From: Paenibacillus sp. JDR-2
GTDB lineage: Bacteria > Bacillota > Bacilli > Paenibacillales > Paenibacillaceae
Reading direction: 5' to 3'
DNA: 64,000 nucleotides
NCBI RefSeq assembly: GCF_000023585.1
Contig: NC_012914.1
Coordinates: 3,936,001-4,000,000, forward strand
In this document: piece by piece, positions 34,234 through 42,351 of the stretch
Position numbering within the stretch: position 1 is the first letter of the stretch
Layout: every line of letters begins with the position of its first letter
Position numbers and translations under genes: made by a program
Notes under the pieces: model-generated
Databases searched by the model: none
Seen by the model: the letters and a program-made list of their open reading frames with translations, nothing else
What the model was told of the DNA's origin: nothing

Positions 34234-35225
34234 CATGACCTCCCGCCTATTTCCGCCGCGATAGACTCTGTAAGCTGGGCTTTAATAGCCGTCCGGGCCT
34301 GCCGGATCGCATTTTTCACAGCCTTAGCATCCGAAGAACCGTGACATTTCATCACGAGTCCGTTCAAGCCAAGCAGCGGAGCGCTCCCATGCTCCTTGTA
34401 ATCCATCTTTTTCCGCAATGCGCGAAGTCTTGGCATCATAACGGCTGCGGCAAGCTTCGTCAACATCGTCTCGCCAAAAGCGTCTTTCAGGAATGACATC
34501 AGCGATCCCGCTGTCCCCTCCATCGCTTTAAGCATAATATTCCCCGCGAAGCCGTCGCAAATGAGGATGTCACAGCTGCGATTAAGCAAGTCGCGCGCTT
34601 CAACATTGCCGATAAAGTTAATCGGAGCCTGATCAAGCAGATCATAAGCCGCTTTCGTCAGCTCATTGCCTTTACGCTCTTCCGTGCCGACATTCAGGAG
34701 GCCTACGCGAGGGTTATCAAAGCCATCCACCTTCGCACGGTAAATACTGCCCATGATTGCATATTGGAGCAAATGCTCGGGCTTGGCGTCCATATTGGCA
34801 CCAAGATCAAGCGCAAGAACCCCTACATCGTCCATTGTCGGAAGCATTGGCGCAAGCGCGGGACGCTCGATTCCTTCCAGTCTGCCAACAACAAGCAATC
34901 CGGTAGTCATCAACGCTCCGGTGTTGCCTGCGGAAATCATCGCATCGGCACGTTTCTCGCGCACCAGCTGGCCGGCAACGACCATGGACGAGCCTTTTTT
35001 TCGGCGAACCGCTTTGACCGGTTCTTCATCCGGACCGATCACCTCATCCGTATGGCATAACGTCACGTTGGCCGGTTTTTGTCCTTTGAGCAGCGGCTCG
35101 ACTGCCGCCGTATCACCAACAAGAACCAATTCCGTGTCCGGCCACTCCGCCGCAGCTTCCAGTACGCCTTGCACAATAAGCCCAGGCGCGTGGTCGCCTC
35201 CCATCGCATCTATGGCGATCCGCAT
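34233..35225 (-). CDS. plsX: Phosphate acyltransferase PlsX
   Basis: Converts acyl-ACP to acyl-phosphate, the first step of phospholipid synthesis with PlsY. 330 residues. MRIAIDAMGGDHAPGLIVQG, SMVVAGQLVREKRADAMISAGNTGALM (the family's core) and the C-terminal GLNGLVMKCHGSSDAKAV are present. It lies downstream of fapR, as in Bacillus. Confidence 0.97.
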   Translation of the reverse strand: MRIAIDAMGGDHAPGLIVQGVLEAAAEWPDTELVLVGDTAAVEPLLKGQKPANVTLCHTDEVIGPDEEPVKAVRRKKGSSMVVAGQLVREKRADAMISAGNTGALMTTGLLVVGRLEGIERPALAPMLPTMDDVGVLALDLGANMDAKPEHLLQYAIMGSIYRAKVDGFDNPRVGLLNVGTEERKGNELTKAAYDLLDQAPINFIGNVEARDLLNRSCDILICDGFAGNIMLKAMEGTAGSLMSFLKDAFGETMLTKLAAAVMMPRLRALRKKMDYKEHGSAPLLGLNGLVMKCHGSSDAKAVKNAIRQARTAIKAQLTESIAAEIGGRS

Positions 35226-35283
35226 GTTTCTTACCTCCCAGACGCTCTGCCCCGTAAGAAAGGCAAAGCGCTAACATAAAAGC

Positions 35284-35877
35284 CTATGCCTCGTTCTCTC
35301 CTTCACCTGCTGAACGGTAAATGACGAAGTTCCCCTGGAACACCATTTCATCCCCGACATAGGTAAAGAGCTCCACCTTCGACTTGTGGCGCTCGCCGGA
35401 TATCGAACGTACATAAGCTTTAGCAATGCACTTCTCGCCCAGCTTAACCGGTCTGATAAAGCGGATGTCCGCCGTGACCGTCAGAGCGATTTTCTCTTCA
35501 ATAACAGCAACAGCCAGCGAGTTCGCCTGGGCAAATACATGATGGCCCCGGGCAATACCCGTACGCGAGAAAACATGCTCTTCCCGAATTTCGAATATCG
35601 AGATCCCGCTTTTGTCCAGCTGCAAATCTACAATGTCACCAATCACTTCGTGCAGCGGCAAGGACTGAACGGAATCGTAAGAACGCTCAGCCATCAGCTT
35701 CATCCGCTCGCGCAGCTCGGGAATACCCAGTTCCATCCGGTCAAGCCTTATGGTCTGAATGCTGACTTTCAAATGTCTGGTCAGCTCCCGGTCCGTCATA
35801 AACGGATTTTCGTCAATTAATTGTGCGAGCAGCTGATGCCGCTGTCGCTTAGGCATTCGTTCGATCTTCGGCACCAC
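35284..35877 (-). CDS. fapR: Fatty acid/phospholipid regulator FapR
   Basis: Malonyl-CoA-responsive repressor of lipid synthesis. 197 residues as read from GTG 35877; ATG 35856 (MPKRQRHQLL) is an alternative and neither has a strong SD. The N-terminal helix-turn-helix is FMTDRELTRHLKVSIQTIRL with DRMELGIPELRER, and the C-terminal hot-dog domain (about 85-195) contains GHHVFAQANSLAVAVI, the malonyl-CoA pocket. It is the first gene of fapR-plsX-fabH-fabD-fabG-acpP-fabF-rnc and has its own operator upstream. Confidence 0.95.
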   Translation of the reverse strand: MVPKIERMPKRQRHQLLAQLIDENPFMTDRELTRHLKVSIQTIRLDRMELGIPELRERMKLMAERSYDSVQSLPLHEVIGDIVDLQLDKSGISIFEIREEHVFSRTGIARGHHVFAQANSLAVAVIEEKIALTVTADIRFIRPVKLGEKCIAKAYVRSISGERHKSKVELFTYVGDEMVFQGNFVIYRSAGEGENEA

Positions 35878-35927
35878 CTTAACAGTATTGTGACCCTTGT
35901 CTGATTTTACTCGAATAATGGCTGATA

Positions 35928-35944
35928 TTATAACCTGGTACTAA
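35928..35944 (-). promoter_or_regulatory. FapR operator overlapping the fapR promoter
   Basis: Minus-strand TTAGTACCAGGTTATAA matches 14 of 17 positions of the known FapR palindrome TTAGTACCTGGTACTAA. A TATAAT hexamer overlaps its right half, so binding would block the promoter and give autoregulation. Confidence 0.8.
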
Positions 35945-35988
35945 ATAAGTATATAAAAAAAAGAGTATGTAAGCAACGGACACAAAAA

Positions 35989-36018
35989 AATAGCACCTCA
36001 TCGTAATGAAGTGCTATT
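35989..36018 (-). terminator. Intrinsic terminator after rpmF
   Basis: A 13-bp stem (35989-36001 with 36006-36018, one G-U) with a four-base loop, followed by seven U residues on the minus strand. Confidence 0.9.
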
Positions 36019-36034
36019 GTGGGAAACCCCGAGA

Positions 36035-36208
36035 TTATTGGGAAATAATCTCTTTCGTTTTGTAATATCCGCACACTTTACATACGTGGTGGCCAAGTTT
36101 CAGCTCTCCACATTGCTCGCATTTTACCATACCTGGTACCGCCAGTTTGAAATGCGTACGACGTTTGTCGCGGCGAGTTTTGGATGTTCTTCTTTGAGGT
36201 ACTGCCAT
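36035..36208 (-). CDS. rpmF: 50S ribosomal protein L32
   Basis: 57 residues. MAVPQRRTSKTRRDKRRTHF is the family N-terminus. Two CxxC pairs (CEQCG, CKVCG) show the zinc-binding (C+) form. The start ATG at 36208 has GGAGGT seven bases upstream. It lies 37 nt after yceD. Confidence 0.98.
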   Translation of the reverse strand: MAVPQRRTSKTRRDKRRTHFKLAVPGMVKCEQCGELKLGHHVCKVCGYYKTKEIISQ

Positions 36209-36245
36209 GTTTCCCACCTCCTTCACAGAGTCAATGAATCATACT

Positions 36246-36770
36246 TTATTGTTCGTCTTTGAATAAATCCTTGAGCACTGCCATACGAGGGTCAATTCTC
36301 TCGGTAGAGCAGCCGCATTTTTGTTCATTTAAGTTCTGTCCGCAATTTTGGCACAGTCCTTTGCAATCGTTACTGCATAATGGAGCGAACGGCATGAACA
36401 ACTGAAGCACTTCTTCCACATAAGGCTTCAAATCCAGCCTGTCCCCTGTTACGGCAATAACGTCGTCATCCTCGTTCTCTTCCGTTTCTTCCTCGTCCTT
36501 GTCGGACGCCGGCTTGAACTGGTCGGACACAGGAATTACCGTATGAAGCTTCACGGGGTCAAGACAACGAGAGCAAGCGAGCTCCCAATCAATGGACAAT
36601 TCGCCTTCGACCGTAATCGAGCCTTCATTGCCTGTTACCTGAAGCGACACATGGAGCGGACCGTTACTGATGACATCGGATCTGTCTTTGAATAACGCGG
36701 ACACATCCAGATTCTCATCAATCTTTGCCTTAATGCCTTTGGACATCGTTTCTTGTACATGAAACTGCAT
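36246..36770 (-). CDS. yceD: DUF177 protein YceD
   Basis: 174 residues; a conserved partner of rpmF in most bacteria, linked to 23S rRNA and 50S accumulation in plants and E. coli. N-terminal beta strands, LACSRCLDPV near the middle, an acidic insert (DKDEEETEENEDDD), and the C-terminal CSNDCKGLCQNCGQNLNEQ with cysteines that may bind zinc. The start ATG at 36770 (MQFHVQETMSKG) follows a GGGGTGA; the reading to 36791 would run into the promoter. Confidence 0.9.
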   Translation of the reverse strand: MQFHVQETMSKGIKAKIDENLDVSALFKDRSDVISNGPLHVSLQVTGNEGSITVEGELSIDWELACSRCLDPVKLHTVIPVSDQFKPASDKDEEETEENEDDDVIAVTGDRLDLKPYVEEVLQLFMPFAPLCSNDCKGLCQNCGQNLNEQKCGCSTERIDPRMAVLKDLFKDEQ

Positions 36771-36796
36771 GTGATCACCCCAAACAAACAAAAATT

Positions 36797-36826
36797 ATTA
36801 TATCTATCTTCGAGCGGTTTTGTCAA
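36797..36826 (-). promoter_or_regulatory. Sigma-A promoter of yceD-rpmF
   Basis: Perfect -35 TTGACA (36826-36821) and -10 TATAAT (36802-36797) with an 18-nt spacer; start near 36790. Confidence 0.85.
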
Positions 36827-36886
36827 CATTTTCACACTGTTTTTCATCTTTTCTCGTGTTATTTCGTGAATACATCGATGGCCCTG

Positions 36887-36895
36887 TGCTATGAT
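36887..36895 (+). promoter_or_regulatory. Putative extended -10 promoter of tmcAL
   Basis: TGCTATGAT, an extended -10 about 40 nt before the gene; no good -35 is seen. Confidence 0.4.
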
Positions 36896-36931
36896 GGGAC
36901 ATATATCCATCTGAAATAAGGAGATGTCAGA

Positions 36932-38179
36932 TTGCGAACGGTAGGACTAATTGTTGAGTATAACCCATTTCACAACGGTCATCAATATCATTTGCGCGAA
37001 TCGGTCAAAATAGCAAAAGCCGACGCCGTCGTAGCCGTCATGAGCGGGCATTTCCTGCAGCGCGGAGAACCGGCCGTCATGGATAAATGGGCCAGGACGG
37101 AAGCAGCGCTGCGCGGCGGCTGCGATCTGGTCCTGGAGCTTCCCGTCGCCTACGCCACGCAGGCAGCGGAATGGTTCGCTTACGGAGCGGTCGCCACTCT
37201 CGAGGCAACCGGCGTCGTAGACGCCTTCTGCTTCGGTACGGAGAGCGGAGAGATCGAAGTACTGCATGAAGCGGCCAAGCTTGTTGCCCACGAGCCGCCA
37301 GCCTTTCAAAACCTGCTTCGGGAAGCATTGGAAAGAGGTAGCAGCTATCCAAACGCCTATAGCTCTGCAATTGCTTCCTACCTTACATCGATTGGCCGGG
37401 CGGATGCGGCGGATTTCCCATTTGCCCAGCCGAACCATACGCTTGGTCTTCATTATTTGATTGCGTCGGAACGGATCGGCGGGAAAATGCTGCCCTACAC
37501 GATTCGCCGGGAGAAATCCGAGTACGGGCAAACGACGGTTACCGACAGCGCCATCGCCAGCGCTACCGCGATTCGCAAGCTGCTGCTTGAAGGCGGCGAG
37601 CTTGAAGCAAGCAGGCCGCTTGTTCCTGCCGGTACTTTTGATGTGATGCAGAGGGAATGGTCTTCCGGCAGAAGCCCTGTAAGCTGGAACAACTTCGTCC
37701 ACCGGCTGCTGCATGGCGTTGTCACCCATACGCCGAATGAGCTTGCCGGCTACCGCGAAATGACGGAAGGGCTCGAATACAGACTTCTTCAAGCTCTGCC
37801 GAAGCTGGACCATACCGGAATTGAACCGCTGCTGGATGCGCTAAAGACGAAGCGTTATACGCGGACCAAGCTGCAGCGCTCCCTTCTTTCTATTCTGCTC
37901 CGTCACAAAAAAGAAGATTTCACATCAGAGAAGCTGACTGCCGGCGTCCAATACATCCGCGTACTTGGCTTTACAAGCAAAGGACAGCAGCTTCTGCGAC
38001 GAATGAAGAAGGAAGCGAAGCTTCCCGCCCTGCTAAGCGCCGCCAGAGCTCCAATCGAGTCCAGATACCTTGAGCTCGATACGCAAGCGTCGGCAGTCTA
38101 TATGCTGGCTCAGCCTGGACATGAATCGGCGGCAGCGATGTACCGCGATTTTACGGATAAGCCGATTATTATCGAGTAA
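36932..38179 (+). CDS. tmcAL: tRNA(Met) cytidine acetate ligase TmcAL (YlbM)
   Basis: Forms N4-acetylcytidine at position 34 of elongator tRNA-Met using acetate and ATP. 415 residues. The nucleotidyltransferase-like motif is VEYNPFHNGHQYHL (HxGH class), followed by AVMSGHFLQRGEPAVMDKWAR and DLVLELPVAYATQAAEWFA; ISATAIR-type IASATAIRKL is present. The start is TTG at 36932, eight bases after AAGGAG. Its 3' end overlaps the convergent sdrC/ylbL gene by 11 nt. Confidence 0.95.
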   Translation: MRTVGLIVEYNPFHNGHQYHLRESVKIAKADAVVAVMSGHFLQRGEPAVMDKWARTEAALRGGCDLVLELPVAYATQAAEWFAYGAVATLEATGVVDAFCFGTESGEIEVLHEAAKLVAHEPPAFQNLLREALERGSSYPNAYSSAIASYLTSIGRADAADFPFAQPNHTLGLHYLIASERIGGKMLPYTIRREKSEYGQTTVTDSAIASATAIRKLLLEGGELEASRPLVPAGTFDVMQREWSSGRSPVSWNNFVHRLLHGVVTHTPNELAGYREMTEGLEYRLLQALPKLDHTGIEPLLDALKTKRYTRTKLQRSLLSILLRHKKEDFTSEKLTAGVQYIRVLGFTSKGQQLLRRMKKEAKLPALLSAARAPIESRYLELDTQASAVYMLAQPGHESAAAMYRDFTDKPIIIE

Positions 38180-38969
38180 GGCCTGCTTCATCCTGTATAG
38201 CCGCGATTGCAGAGCCCAGCGAGGTGACGGGGATAACCTTCATCTCGCTGCGAAGCTCCTTCGCTTTTGCCGCAGCCTCCTCATAGTTACCCTTTGGAGC
38301 GAGGAACAGTTCTGCCCCCGCTTGATCCGCCGTAACCACTTTTAAGGCAATTCCGCCGATTGGCCCAACGTTCCCGTCTTTGTCGATCGTTCCTGTTCCC
38401 GCAATTCTTAACCCCCGGGTAAAATCTTGATCCAATAGGAGATTAAGAGACTGCAGCGCAAACATCAGACCGGCAGACGGTCCGCCAACGTCACTGGCCG
38501 TGATCTTAATTTTCTTGTTCTCATCGTCTGGCTGAAGCCCAACGGACGTTATTTTATACGGAATTTCCGCATAGCGATAGGCAGCCTCCACCGCACTATT
38601 CTGCGAAGAAAGCATGTCTTTGGTCATCTGCGCCAGGTAATCCTTCTCCGACAGCCCTTTCATCACCGAGTCCTTGCTCCATATTTGAAAGTCTTTATTC
38701 CAGATAGACTGAAGCGCCTGCCAATACTTCGCATCGGTCAGTTTGATGGTTGTAACCAGAAAAACTCCCTGCTTATCCGCTCCGGAATTGGTCTGCTGGA
38801 TTCCTGCGCCGCTGCCGCTTCGCTGAACTAATGGCGCGGTCTCGAACGCAAGACCAGGCTCATAGACAACAAGCGGTGTCGGAGCATACACTATGACCCA
38901 CAACGTAACGGCAATCATAAAAATCCCTGCCGCCTGCCTAACCCTGCCGTTCAGCTTAAACTTGATCAT
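38169..38969 (-). CDS. ylbL: Lon-like serine protease YlbL/SdrC, apparently without PDZ domain
   Basis: 266 residues. One N-terminal membrane helix (AAGIFMIAVTLWVIVYAP), then a region of about 130 residues with FLVTTIKLTDAKYWQAL and LSSQNSAVEAAYRYA, then a Lon-type Ser-Lys dyad: Ser in DVGGPSAGLMFALQ and Lys in GGIALKVVTADQAGA. YlbL homologues of about 340 residues have a PDZ domain between these parts; here KITSVGLQPDDE leads straight into the protease, about 75 residues shorter. In B. subtilis YlbL cleaves the cell-division inhibitor YneA. The start ATG 38969 follows GGGAGG. Confidence 0.88.
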   Translation of the reverse strand: MIKFKLNGRVRQAAGIFMIAVTLWVIVYAPTPLVVYEPGLAFETAPLVQRSGSGAGIQQTNSGADKQGVFLVTTIKLTDAKYWQALQSIWNKDFQIWSKDSVMKGLSEKDYLAQMTKDMLSSQNSAVEAAYRYAEIPYKITSVGLQPDDENKKIKITASDVGGPSAGLMFALQSLNLLLDQDFTRGLRIAGTGTIDKDGNVGPIGGIALKVVTADQAGAELFLAPKGNYEEAAAKAKELRSEMKVIPVTSLGSAIAAIQDEAGLTR

Positions 38970-39095
38970 TGAAGTCCCTCCCTTCCGCAAGGGCTTGGTC
39001 TATCCCGCCCTAGACGAGCGTACAATGGAAAAGACCCCGGTTCGTCCGAGCCTCTTGCGTAATCGATGATCCTAATTCCAATGGAGTTGATAGAT

Positions 39096-40328
39096 ATGGC
39101 ACGAACGATTCTGTATGCGGCAATCTCGATTCTGATGGTTGCCGCTATCATACGTCAGCCGGATGAAGCGTTCCAAGCTTCCCTTCAGGGGCTGACCATC
39201 TGGTGGAATATCGTATTCCCCGGCCTGCTGCCCTTTCTTGTCTTATTTGAATTGATAGCTGCCTTCGGCCTTATTCACGGAATTGGCGCTCTCCTTCGTC
39301 CTCTGATGCGAAGCTTGTTCAAGCTGCCCGGCGAGGCTGCGCTGCCTTTGCTCTTTGGGTGGCTGTCCGGGCATCAGGCAGGCGCCGAAGCGACTGCTGC
39401 TCTTCGCCGAGATCAGCTGGTAACCAGAGGCGAAGGACAAAGACTGCTGGCCTTGTCCCATATGCCCAATCCTCTTTTTATGCTGGTTGTCATTGGAGCA
39501 GGCTTCCTGCATCGGCCTGAGCTTGGCTTATTTATAGCTCTTATGGTCTGGCTCTCCGCCCTCTGTACGGCGGGATGGATTTCGCTGTTCAGCCGGCGGA
39601 GGTCTCCCTCGCATCAGCTTAATGCCCCTCATACGGCGGTTGCTTCGAGAGGCTTGATGGAAAATGTAGCAAATGCGATTACAACAAGCCGCGACCGTGA
39701 CGGCCGCAGCTTTGGCAAAGTACTTGGCGATGCGGTCTCTTCCGGCGTTCAAAAGCTGCTTGTTGTTGGCGGCTTTATGATTTTCGCTGCCGTAGCAGCC
39801 AGGCTGGCATTGCCGCTCATCCAATTCGTGCTGCCAAGCGGTACTGCCGAATTGCTGCTGCCGGCTTTGCTCGAGAGCCATATCGGTGCCTACGGGGCTG
39901 CCGTATGGCAGGGTCCAGGCATCACCACCGCCATAAGCGCCGCCGCTGTTGCGGCCATTCTAGCCTGGAGCGGCTTAAGCGCGCTGCTGCAGTCCGGTTA
40001 TGCCATCACCGGCACGGATTTGAAGCTGCTGCCGCTGATTGGCGCCAGACTGCTGCATGCGCTGCATGCCGCTGCGTTCGCCTTGCTGCTGTGGAAGCCC
40101 GCACAAGCTGTTCTTGCCATGCTGCCAAGCCGCTTGACCGGCGCAACGGCAGCCATGCTGCAGGACGGCGTACACTGGGTGCGCCCTTCCAACGCGTACG
40201 AGGCCGTCACCGCACTTGGCCTCCCATCGCTGTGGCCGTATGCGCTGACGGCCGTCGCCGTTCTTGCTATAGTGCTGCTGTTGATGCGGGCAGCAGCGCC
40301 GCGTACCCCTGACCTGAAGAAGCGCTAA
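39096..40328 (+). CDS. ylbJ: Sporulation integral membrane protein YlbJ
   Basis: 410 residues, polytopic (about eight helices). Gate-type membrane domain: WWNIVFPGLLPFLVLFELIA, LLFGWLSGHQAGAEATAALR, LSHMPNPLFMLVVIGAGFL. YlbJ belongs to the sigma-E regulon of B. subtilis and is needed for normal spores; the transported substrate is unknown. The start ATG at 39096 has GGAG nine bases upstream. It ends base-to-base with coaD (40328/40329), with no terminator between them. Confidence 0.93.
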   Translation: MARTILYAAISILMVAAIIRQPDEAFQASLQGLTIWWNIVFPGLLPFLVLFELIAAFGLIHGIGALLRPLMRSLFKLPGEAALPLLFGWLSGHQAGAEATAALRRDQLVTRGEGQRLLALSHMPNPLFMLVVIGAGFLHRPELGLFIALMVWLSALCTAGWISLFSRRRSPSHQLNAPHTAVASRGLMENVANAITTSRDRDGRSFGKVLGDAVSSGVQKLLVVGGFMIFAAVAARLALPLIQFVLPSGTAELLLPALLESHIGAYGAAVWQGPGITTAISAAAVAAILAWSGLSALLQSGYAITGTDLKLLPLIGARLLHALHAAAFALLLWKPAQAVLAMLPSRLTGATAAMLQDGVHWVRPSNAYEAVTALGLPSLWPYALTAVAVLAIVLLLMRAAAPRTPDLKKR

Positions 40329-40841
40329 TCAGCCATTCGACTGCCTCGCTTTATATTTTTCAACGAGACGTGACTCGATGGGGGCCGGTACAAGCTCGTG
40401 AACCGGTCCGCCAAACATTGCGATCTCCTTCACAATGCTGGAGCTAAGGTACGAATATTTCGGATTCGTCATCATAAAGATCGTCTCGATCTCTTCATCC
40501 AGCAATTGATTCGTCGAGGCAAGCGTCAGCTCGTATTCGAAATCCGTCACCGATCGGATGCCGCGGACAATCACGCTGGCTTTGCGCGATTTCATGAACC
40601 GTACGAGCAGATCCCGGAAGCTGTCGATCGACACATTCGGAATGTCGCGCGTTATTTCGCGAAGCATCTCTTTCCGCTCGTCAAGCGTAAACATCGGACT
40701 TTTGCTTGTATTGTTCAGCACCGCCACAATGACGTGGTCGAATTGCTTGGCCGAACGGCGGATAATATCGAGATGTCCCAATGTCGGAGGATCGAAGCTC
40801 CCCGGATAGACCGCTACTCGTCCGTTCTCATTCATCTGCAT
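40329..40841 (-). CDS. coaD: Phosphopantetheine adenylyltransferase
   Basis: Penultimate step of coenzyme A synthesis. 170 residues. RVAVYPGSFDPPTLGHLDII holds the TxGH nucleotidyltransferase motif; VIVRGIRSVTDFEYELTLAS and KYSYLSSSIVKEIA follow. The start at 40841 (MQMNENG) has GGAGG eight bases upstream and overlaps the rsmD end by 14 nt. Confidence 0.97.
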   Translation of the reverse strand: MQMNENGRVAVYPGSFDPPTLGHLDIIRRSAKQFDHVIVAVLNNTSKSPMFTLDERKEMLREITRDIPNVSIDSFRDLLVRFMKSRKASVIVRGIRSVTDFEYELTLASTNQLLDEEIETIFMMTNPKYSYLSSSIVKEIAMFGGPVHELVPAPIESRLVEKYKARQSNG

Positions 40842-41418
40842 GGCTGGTTCCTCCATCTGTGCCGCCGGGCGAATAACGGTAGATTGTAACTGCCGTATCG
40901 CCATATTTTTGTTTTCTTACCAAAATAAAATGCTCCATCTCGTCCGGATACTCATGCCCGGCATCATGCTCCACCACAATGGTCGCCCCGTCCTCCAGCA
41001 GCGACCGCTGCGCCAGATCGGCCATCAGCTCGTCCATATGGGTCAAGCGGTAAGGCGGGTCGAGGAAGACGATAGAGAACGCGATTCCCCGCTTCTCCAG
41101 CAGCTTCAGCGCGCGATCCGCGTCGTTGCGGTATATTTCCGCATGCCGTCCCATTCCTGCCGCTTCGGTATTTAATTTAATAATATCAATGCTTATTTTT
41201 TCCCGGTCGATAAAGATCGTCCGCTCGATGCCTCTGCTCCAAGCTTCAATACCGAGTCCGCCGGTGCCGGCGAATAAATCGAGTGCCAGTCCACCGTCGA
41301 AAAACGGCCCAATCATGCTGAATATCGCTTCCTTCACCTTATCGGTCGTCGGGCGAGTATTCATGCCTGGAACCGCCTTCAGCGTGCGGCCTTTTGCCGC
41401 TCCCGCAATGACTCTCAC
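40828..41418 (-). CDS. rsmD: 16S rRNA (guanine-966-N2)-methyltransferase RsmD (YlbH)
   Basis: 196 residues. AdoMet-binding LALDLFAGTGGLGIEAWSRG, and catalytic VFLDPPYRL (N6/N2-type motif IV). MRVIAGAAKGRTLKAVPG is the family N-terminus. It is divergently transcribed from the structured element and DUF1453 gene upstream. A weak promoter (TTATAA, 17 nt, TACTAT) may lie at about 41450-41480. Confidence 0.96.
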   Translation of the reverse strand: MRVIAGAAKGRTLKAVPGMNTRPTTDKVKEAIFSMIGPFFDGGLALDLFAGTGGLGIEAWSRGIERTIFIDREKISIDIIKLNTEAAGMGRHAEIYRNDADRALKLLEKRGIAFSIVFLDPPYRLTHMDELMADLAQRSLLEDGATIVVEHDAGHEYPDEMEHFILVRKQKYGDTAVTIYRYSPGGTDGGTSHADE

Positions 41419-41533
41419 TGCTTATTGCTCCCTTCCTCTACTGTCGTTGCCTATAGTACCACACTTTCCCTTGGATTATAAAGGTACCTGAAGGGGAGGA
41501 ACGAGGGCCGCAATATTTTTTTGGCGTAAAATG

Positions 41534-41539
41534 TATAAT
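41534..41539 (+). promoter_or_regulatory. -10 element of the candidate riboswitch transcript
   Basis: A consensus TATAAT with TG immediately upstream and an AT-rich region but no clear -35. It would place the transcript start at about 41546, the first base of the P1 stem. Confidence 0.45.
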
Positions 41540-41546
41540 CGCCCAC

Positions 41547-41685
41547 AAACCGGACAAGATAAAATCATCGGCGTCGGAAGATGCCGTAGACAACCGCGGA
41601 GAAGACTTACGTTTCCCCATAAGCTCTTCGTCCGGTTTCTCCTCTCCCATGAAAGGACGCTCAGAAATGAGCGTCCGATTTTTTT
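41547..41685 (+). ncRNA. Candidate transcription-attenuating riboswitch or structured leader
   Basis: P1 is nine perfect pairs (AAACCGGAC 41547-41555 with GTCCGGTTT 41630-41638). It encloses P2 (CGGC 41569-41572 with GCCG 41582-41585) and P3 (GAAGA-CTTA 41601-41610 with TAAG-TCTTC 41619-41629), a three-way junction. Downstream is a perfect nine-bp GAAA-loop terminator (41655-41663 with 41668-41676) and seven U residues. CGTCC-TTTC of the P1 3' strand (41629-41639) can instead pair with GAAA-GGACG (41651-41659) of the terminator's left arm, so P1 and antiterminator exclude each other. An ACCGCGG at 41593 recalls T-box sequence, but the full T-box is absent. Confidence 0.5.
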
Positions 41686-41774
41686 GTAAACAGGCCATTT
41701 CCCCTCTGCTAATTCCAGTCATTTTGGTATATAGTTACAGTACCACTTTTAATAGACGGGAGGTTTACGGCCCT

Positions 41775-42305
41775 ATGAACCAGTTCGGCAGCTATATTAT
41801 TCCCCTACTCATTATTCTGTTTGTCGTGTACCGGCGCTTGAAGCGCTCGGTAGGTTTTCAGCCTTTCAAACCAAGCAGGCTGAAAATGCGCATCGGTATC
41901 TTCAGTATCATTGGCATTCTGCTGCTGGCCTCCGGCTTCCCGCATCCTGCGATCTACATTTCCGATGCCATCGGTATCGCCTGCGGCGCGGTAATTGCTT
42001 ATTATGCCATCAAGCACAGCCGTTTCGAACAGCGCGAGGATACGTTGTTTTACCGGACGCATGTCGGCATAGAGACCTTGGTTGTCCTGCTGTTCATCGG
42101 AAGAATCGCCTTCCGGATCATCGAGATGTTCGGCGCAGGAGGCACCACTGCCATGAATCCGGCGCTAAACAACGAAACGGCCCAAATGCAGCAGTATACG
42201 AATGATCCGCTGACCGCGGCAACTTTCTTCCTGCTTGTAGCTTATTATATCGGCTATTATACGTTTATCCTTCGCAAGAGCGACGAGAAAGCGGAGGTAT
42301 CCTAG
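41775..42305 (+). CDS. DUF1453 (CcdC-like) membrane protein
   Basis: 176 residues with four or five membrane helices (YIIPLLIILFVVY; IGIFSIIGILLLASGF; ISDAIGIACGAVIAYYA; IETLVVLLFIGRIAFRII; ATFFLLVAYYIGYYTFIL). HSRFEQREDTLFYRT between helices matches the CcdC/DUF1453 pattern. Function is unknown; CcdC was named from linkage to cytochrome c biogenesis genes but is not required for it. The start ATG at 41775 follows GGAGG at 11 nt. It is the only gene behind the structured leader, so any ligand of that leader should relate to this protein. Confidence 0.65.
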   Translation: MNQFGSYIIPLLIILFVVYRRLKRSVGFQPFKPSRLKMRIGIFSIIGILLLASGFPHPAIYISDAIGIACGAVIAYYAIKHSRFEQREDTLFYRTHVGIETLVVLLFIGRIAFRIIEMFGAGGTTAMNPALNNETAQMQQYTNDPLTAATFFLLVAYYIGYYTFILRKSDEKAEVS

Positions 42306-42307
42306 GT

Positions 42308-42346
42308 GAAACGGCTACACCGTCCTTAAGCGGTTAGCGCGTTTCA
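42308..42346. repeat. Dispersed palindromic repeat, copy 2
   Basis: 39 nt, GAAACGGCT...CCGTCCT...GCGG...GCGCGTTTCA, three bases after the DUF1453 stop and directly before its terminator. Same block order as copy 1 at 28969-29009. Confidence 0.7.
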
Positions 42347-42351
42347 ATATA

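Noticed and set aside
41580..41620. T-box leader
   Set aside because: ACCGCGG and a later CGTTTCCCC recall the T-box, but the preceding AGGGUGG and the long stem I are missing and the gene is not an amino-acid gene.
41438..41722. Minus-strand ORF of 94 codons over the rsmD upstream region
   Set aside because: No Shine-Dalgarno at either ATG, it runs through the rsmD promoter region, and it coincides with a symmetrical RNA structure that has a plus-strand terminator. Kept only as a rival to the riboswitch.
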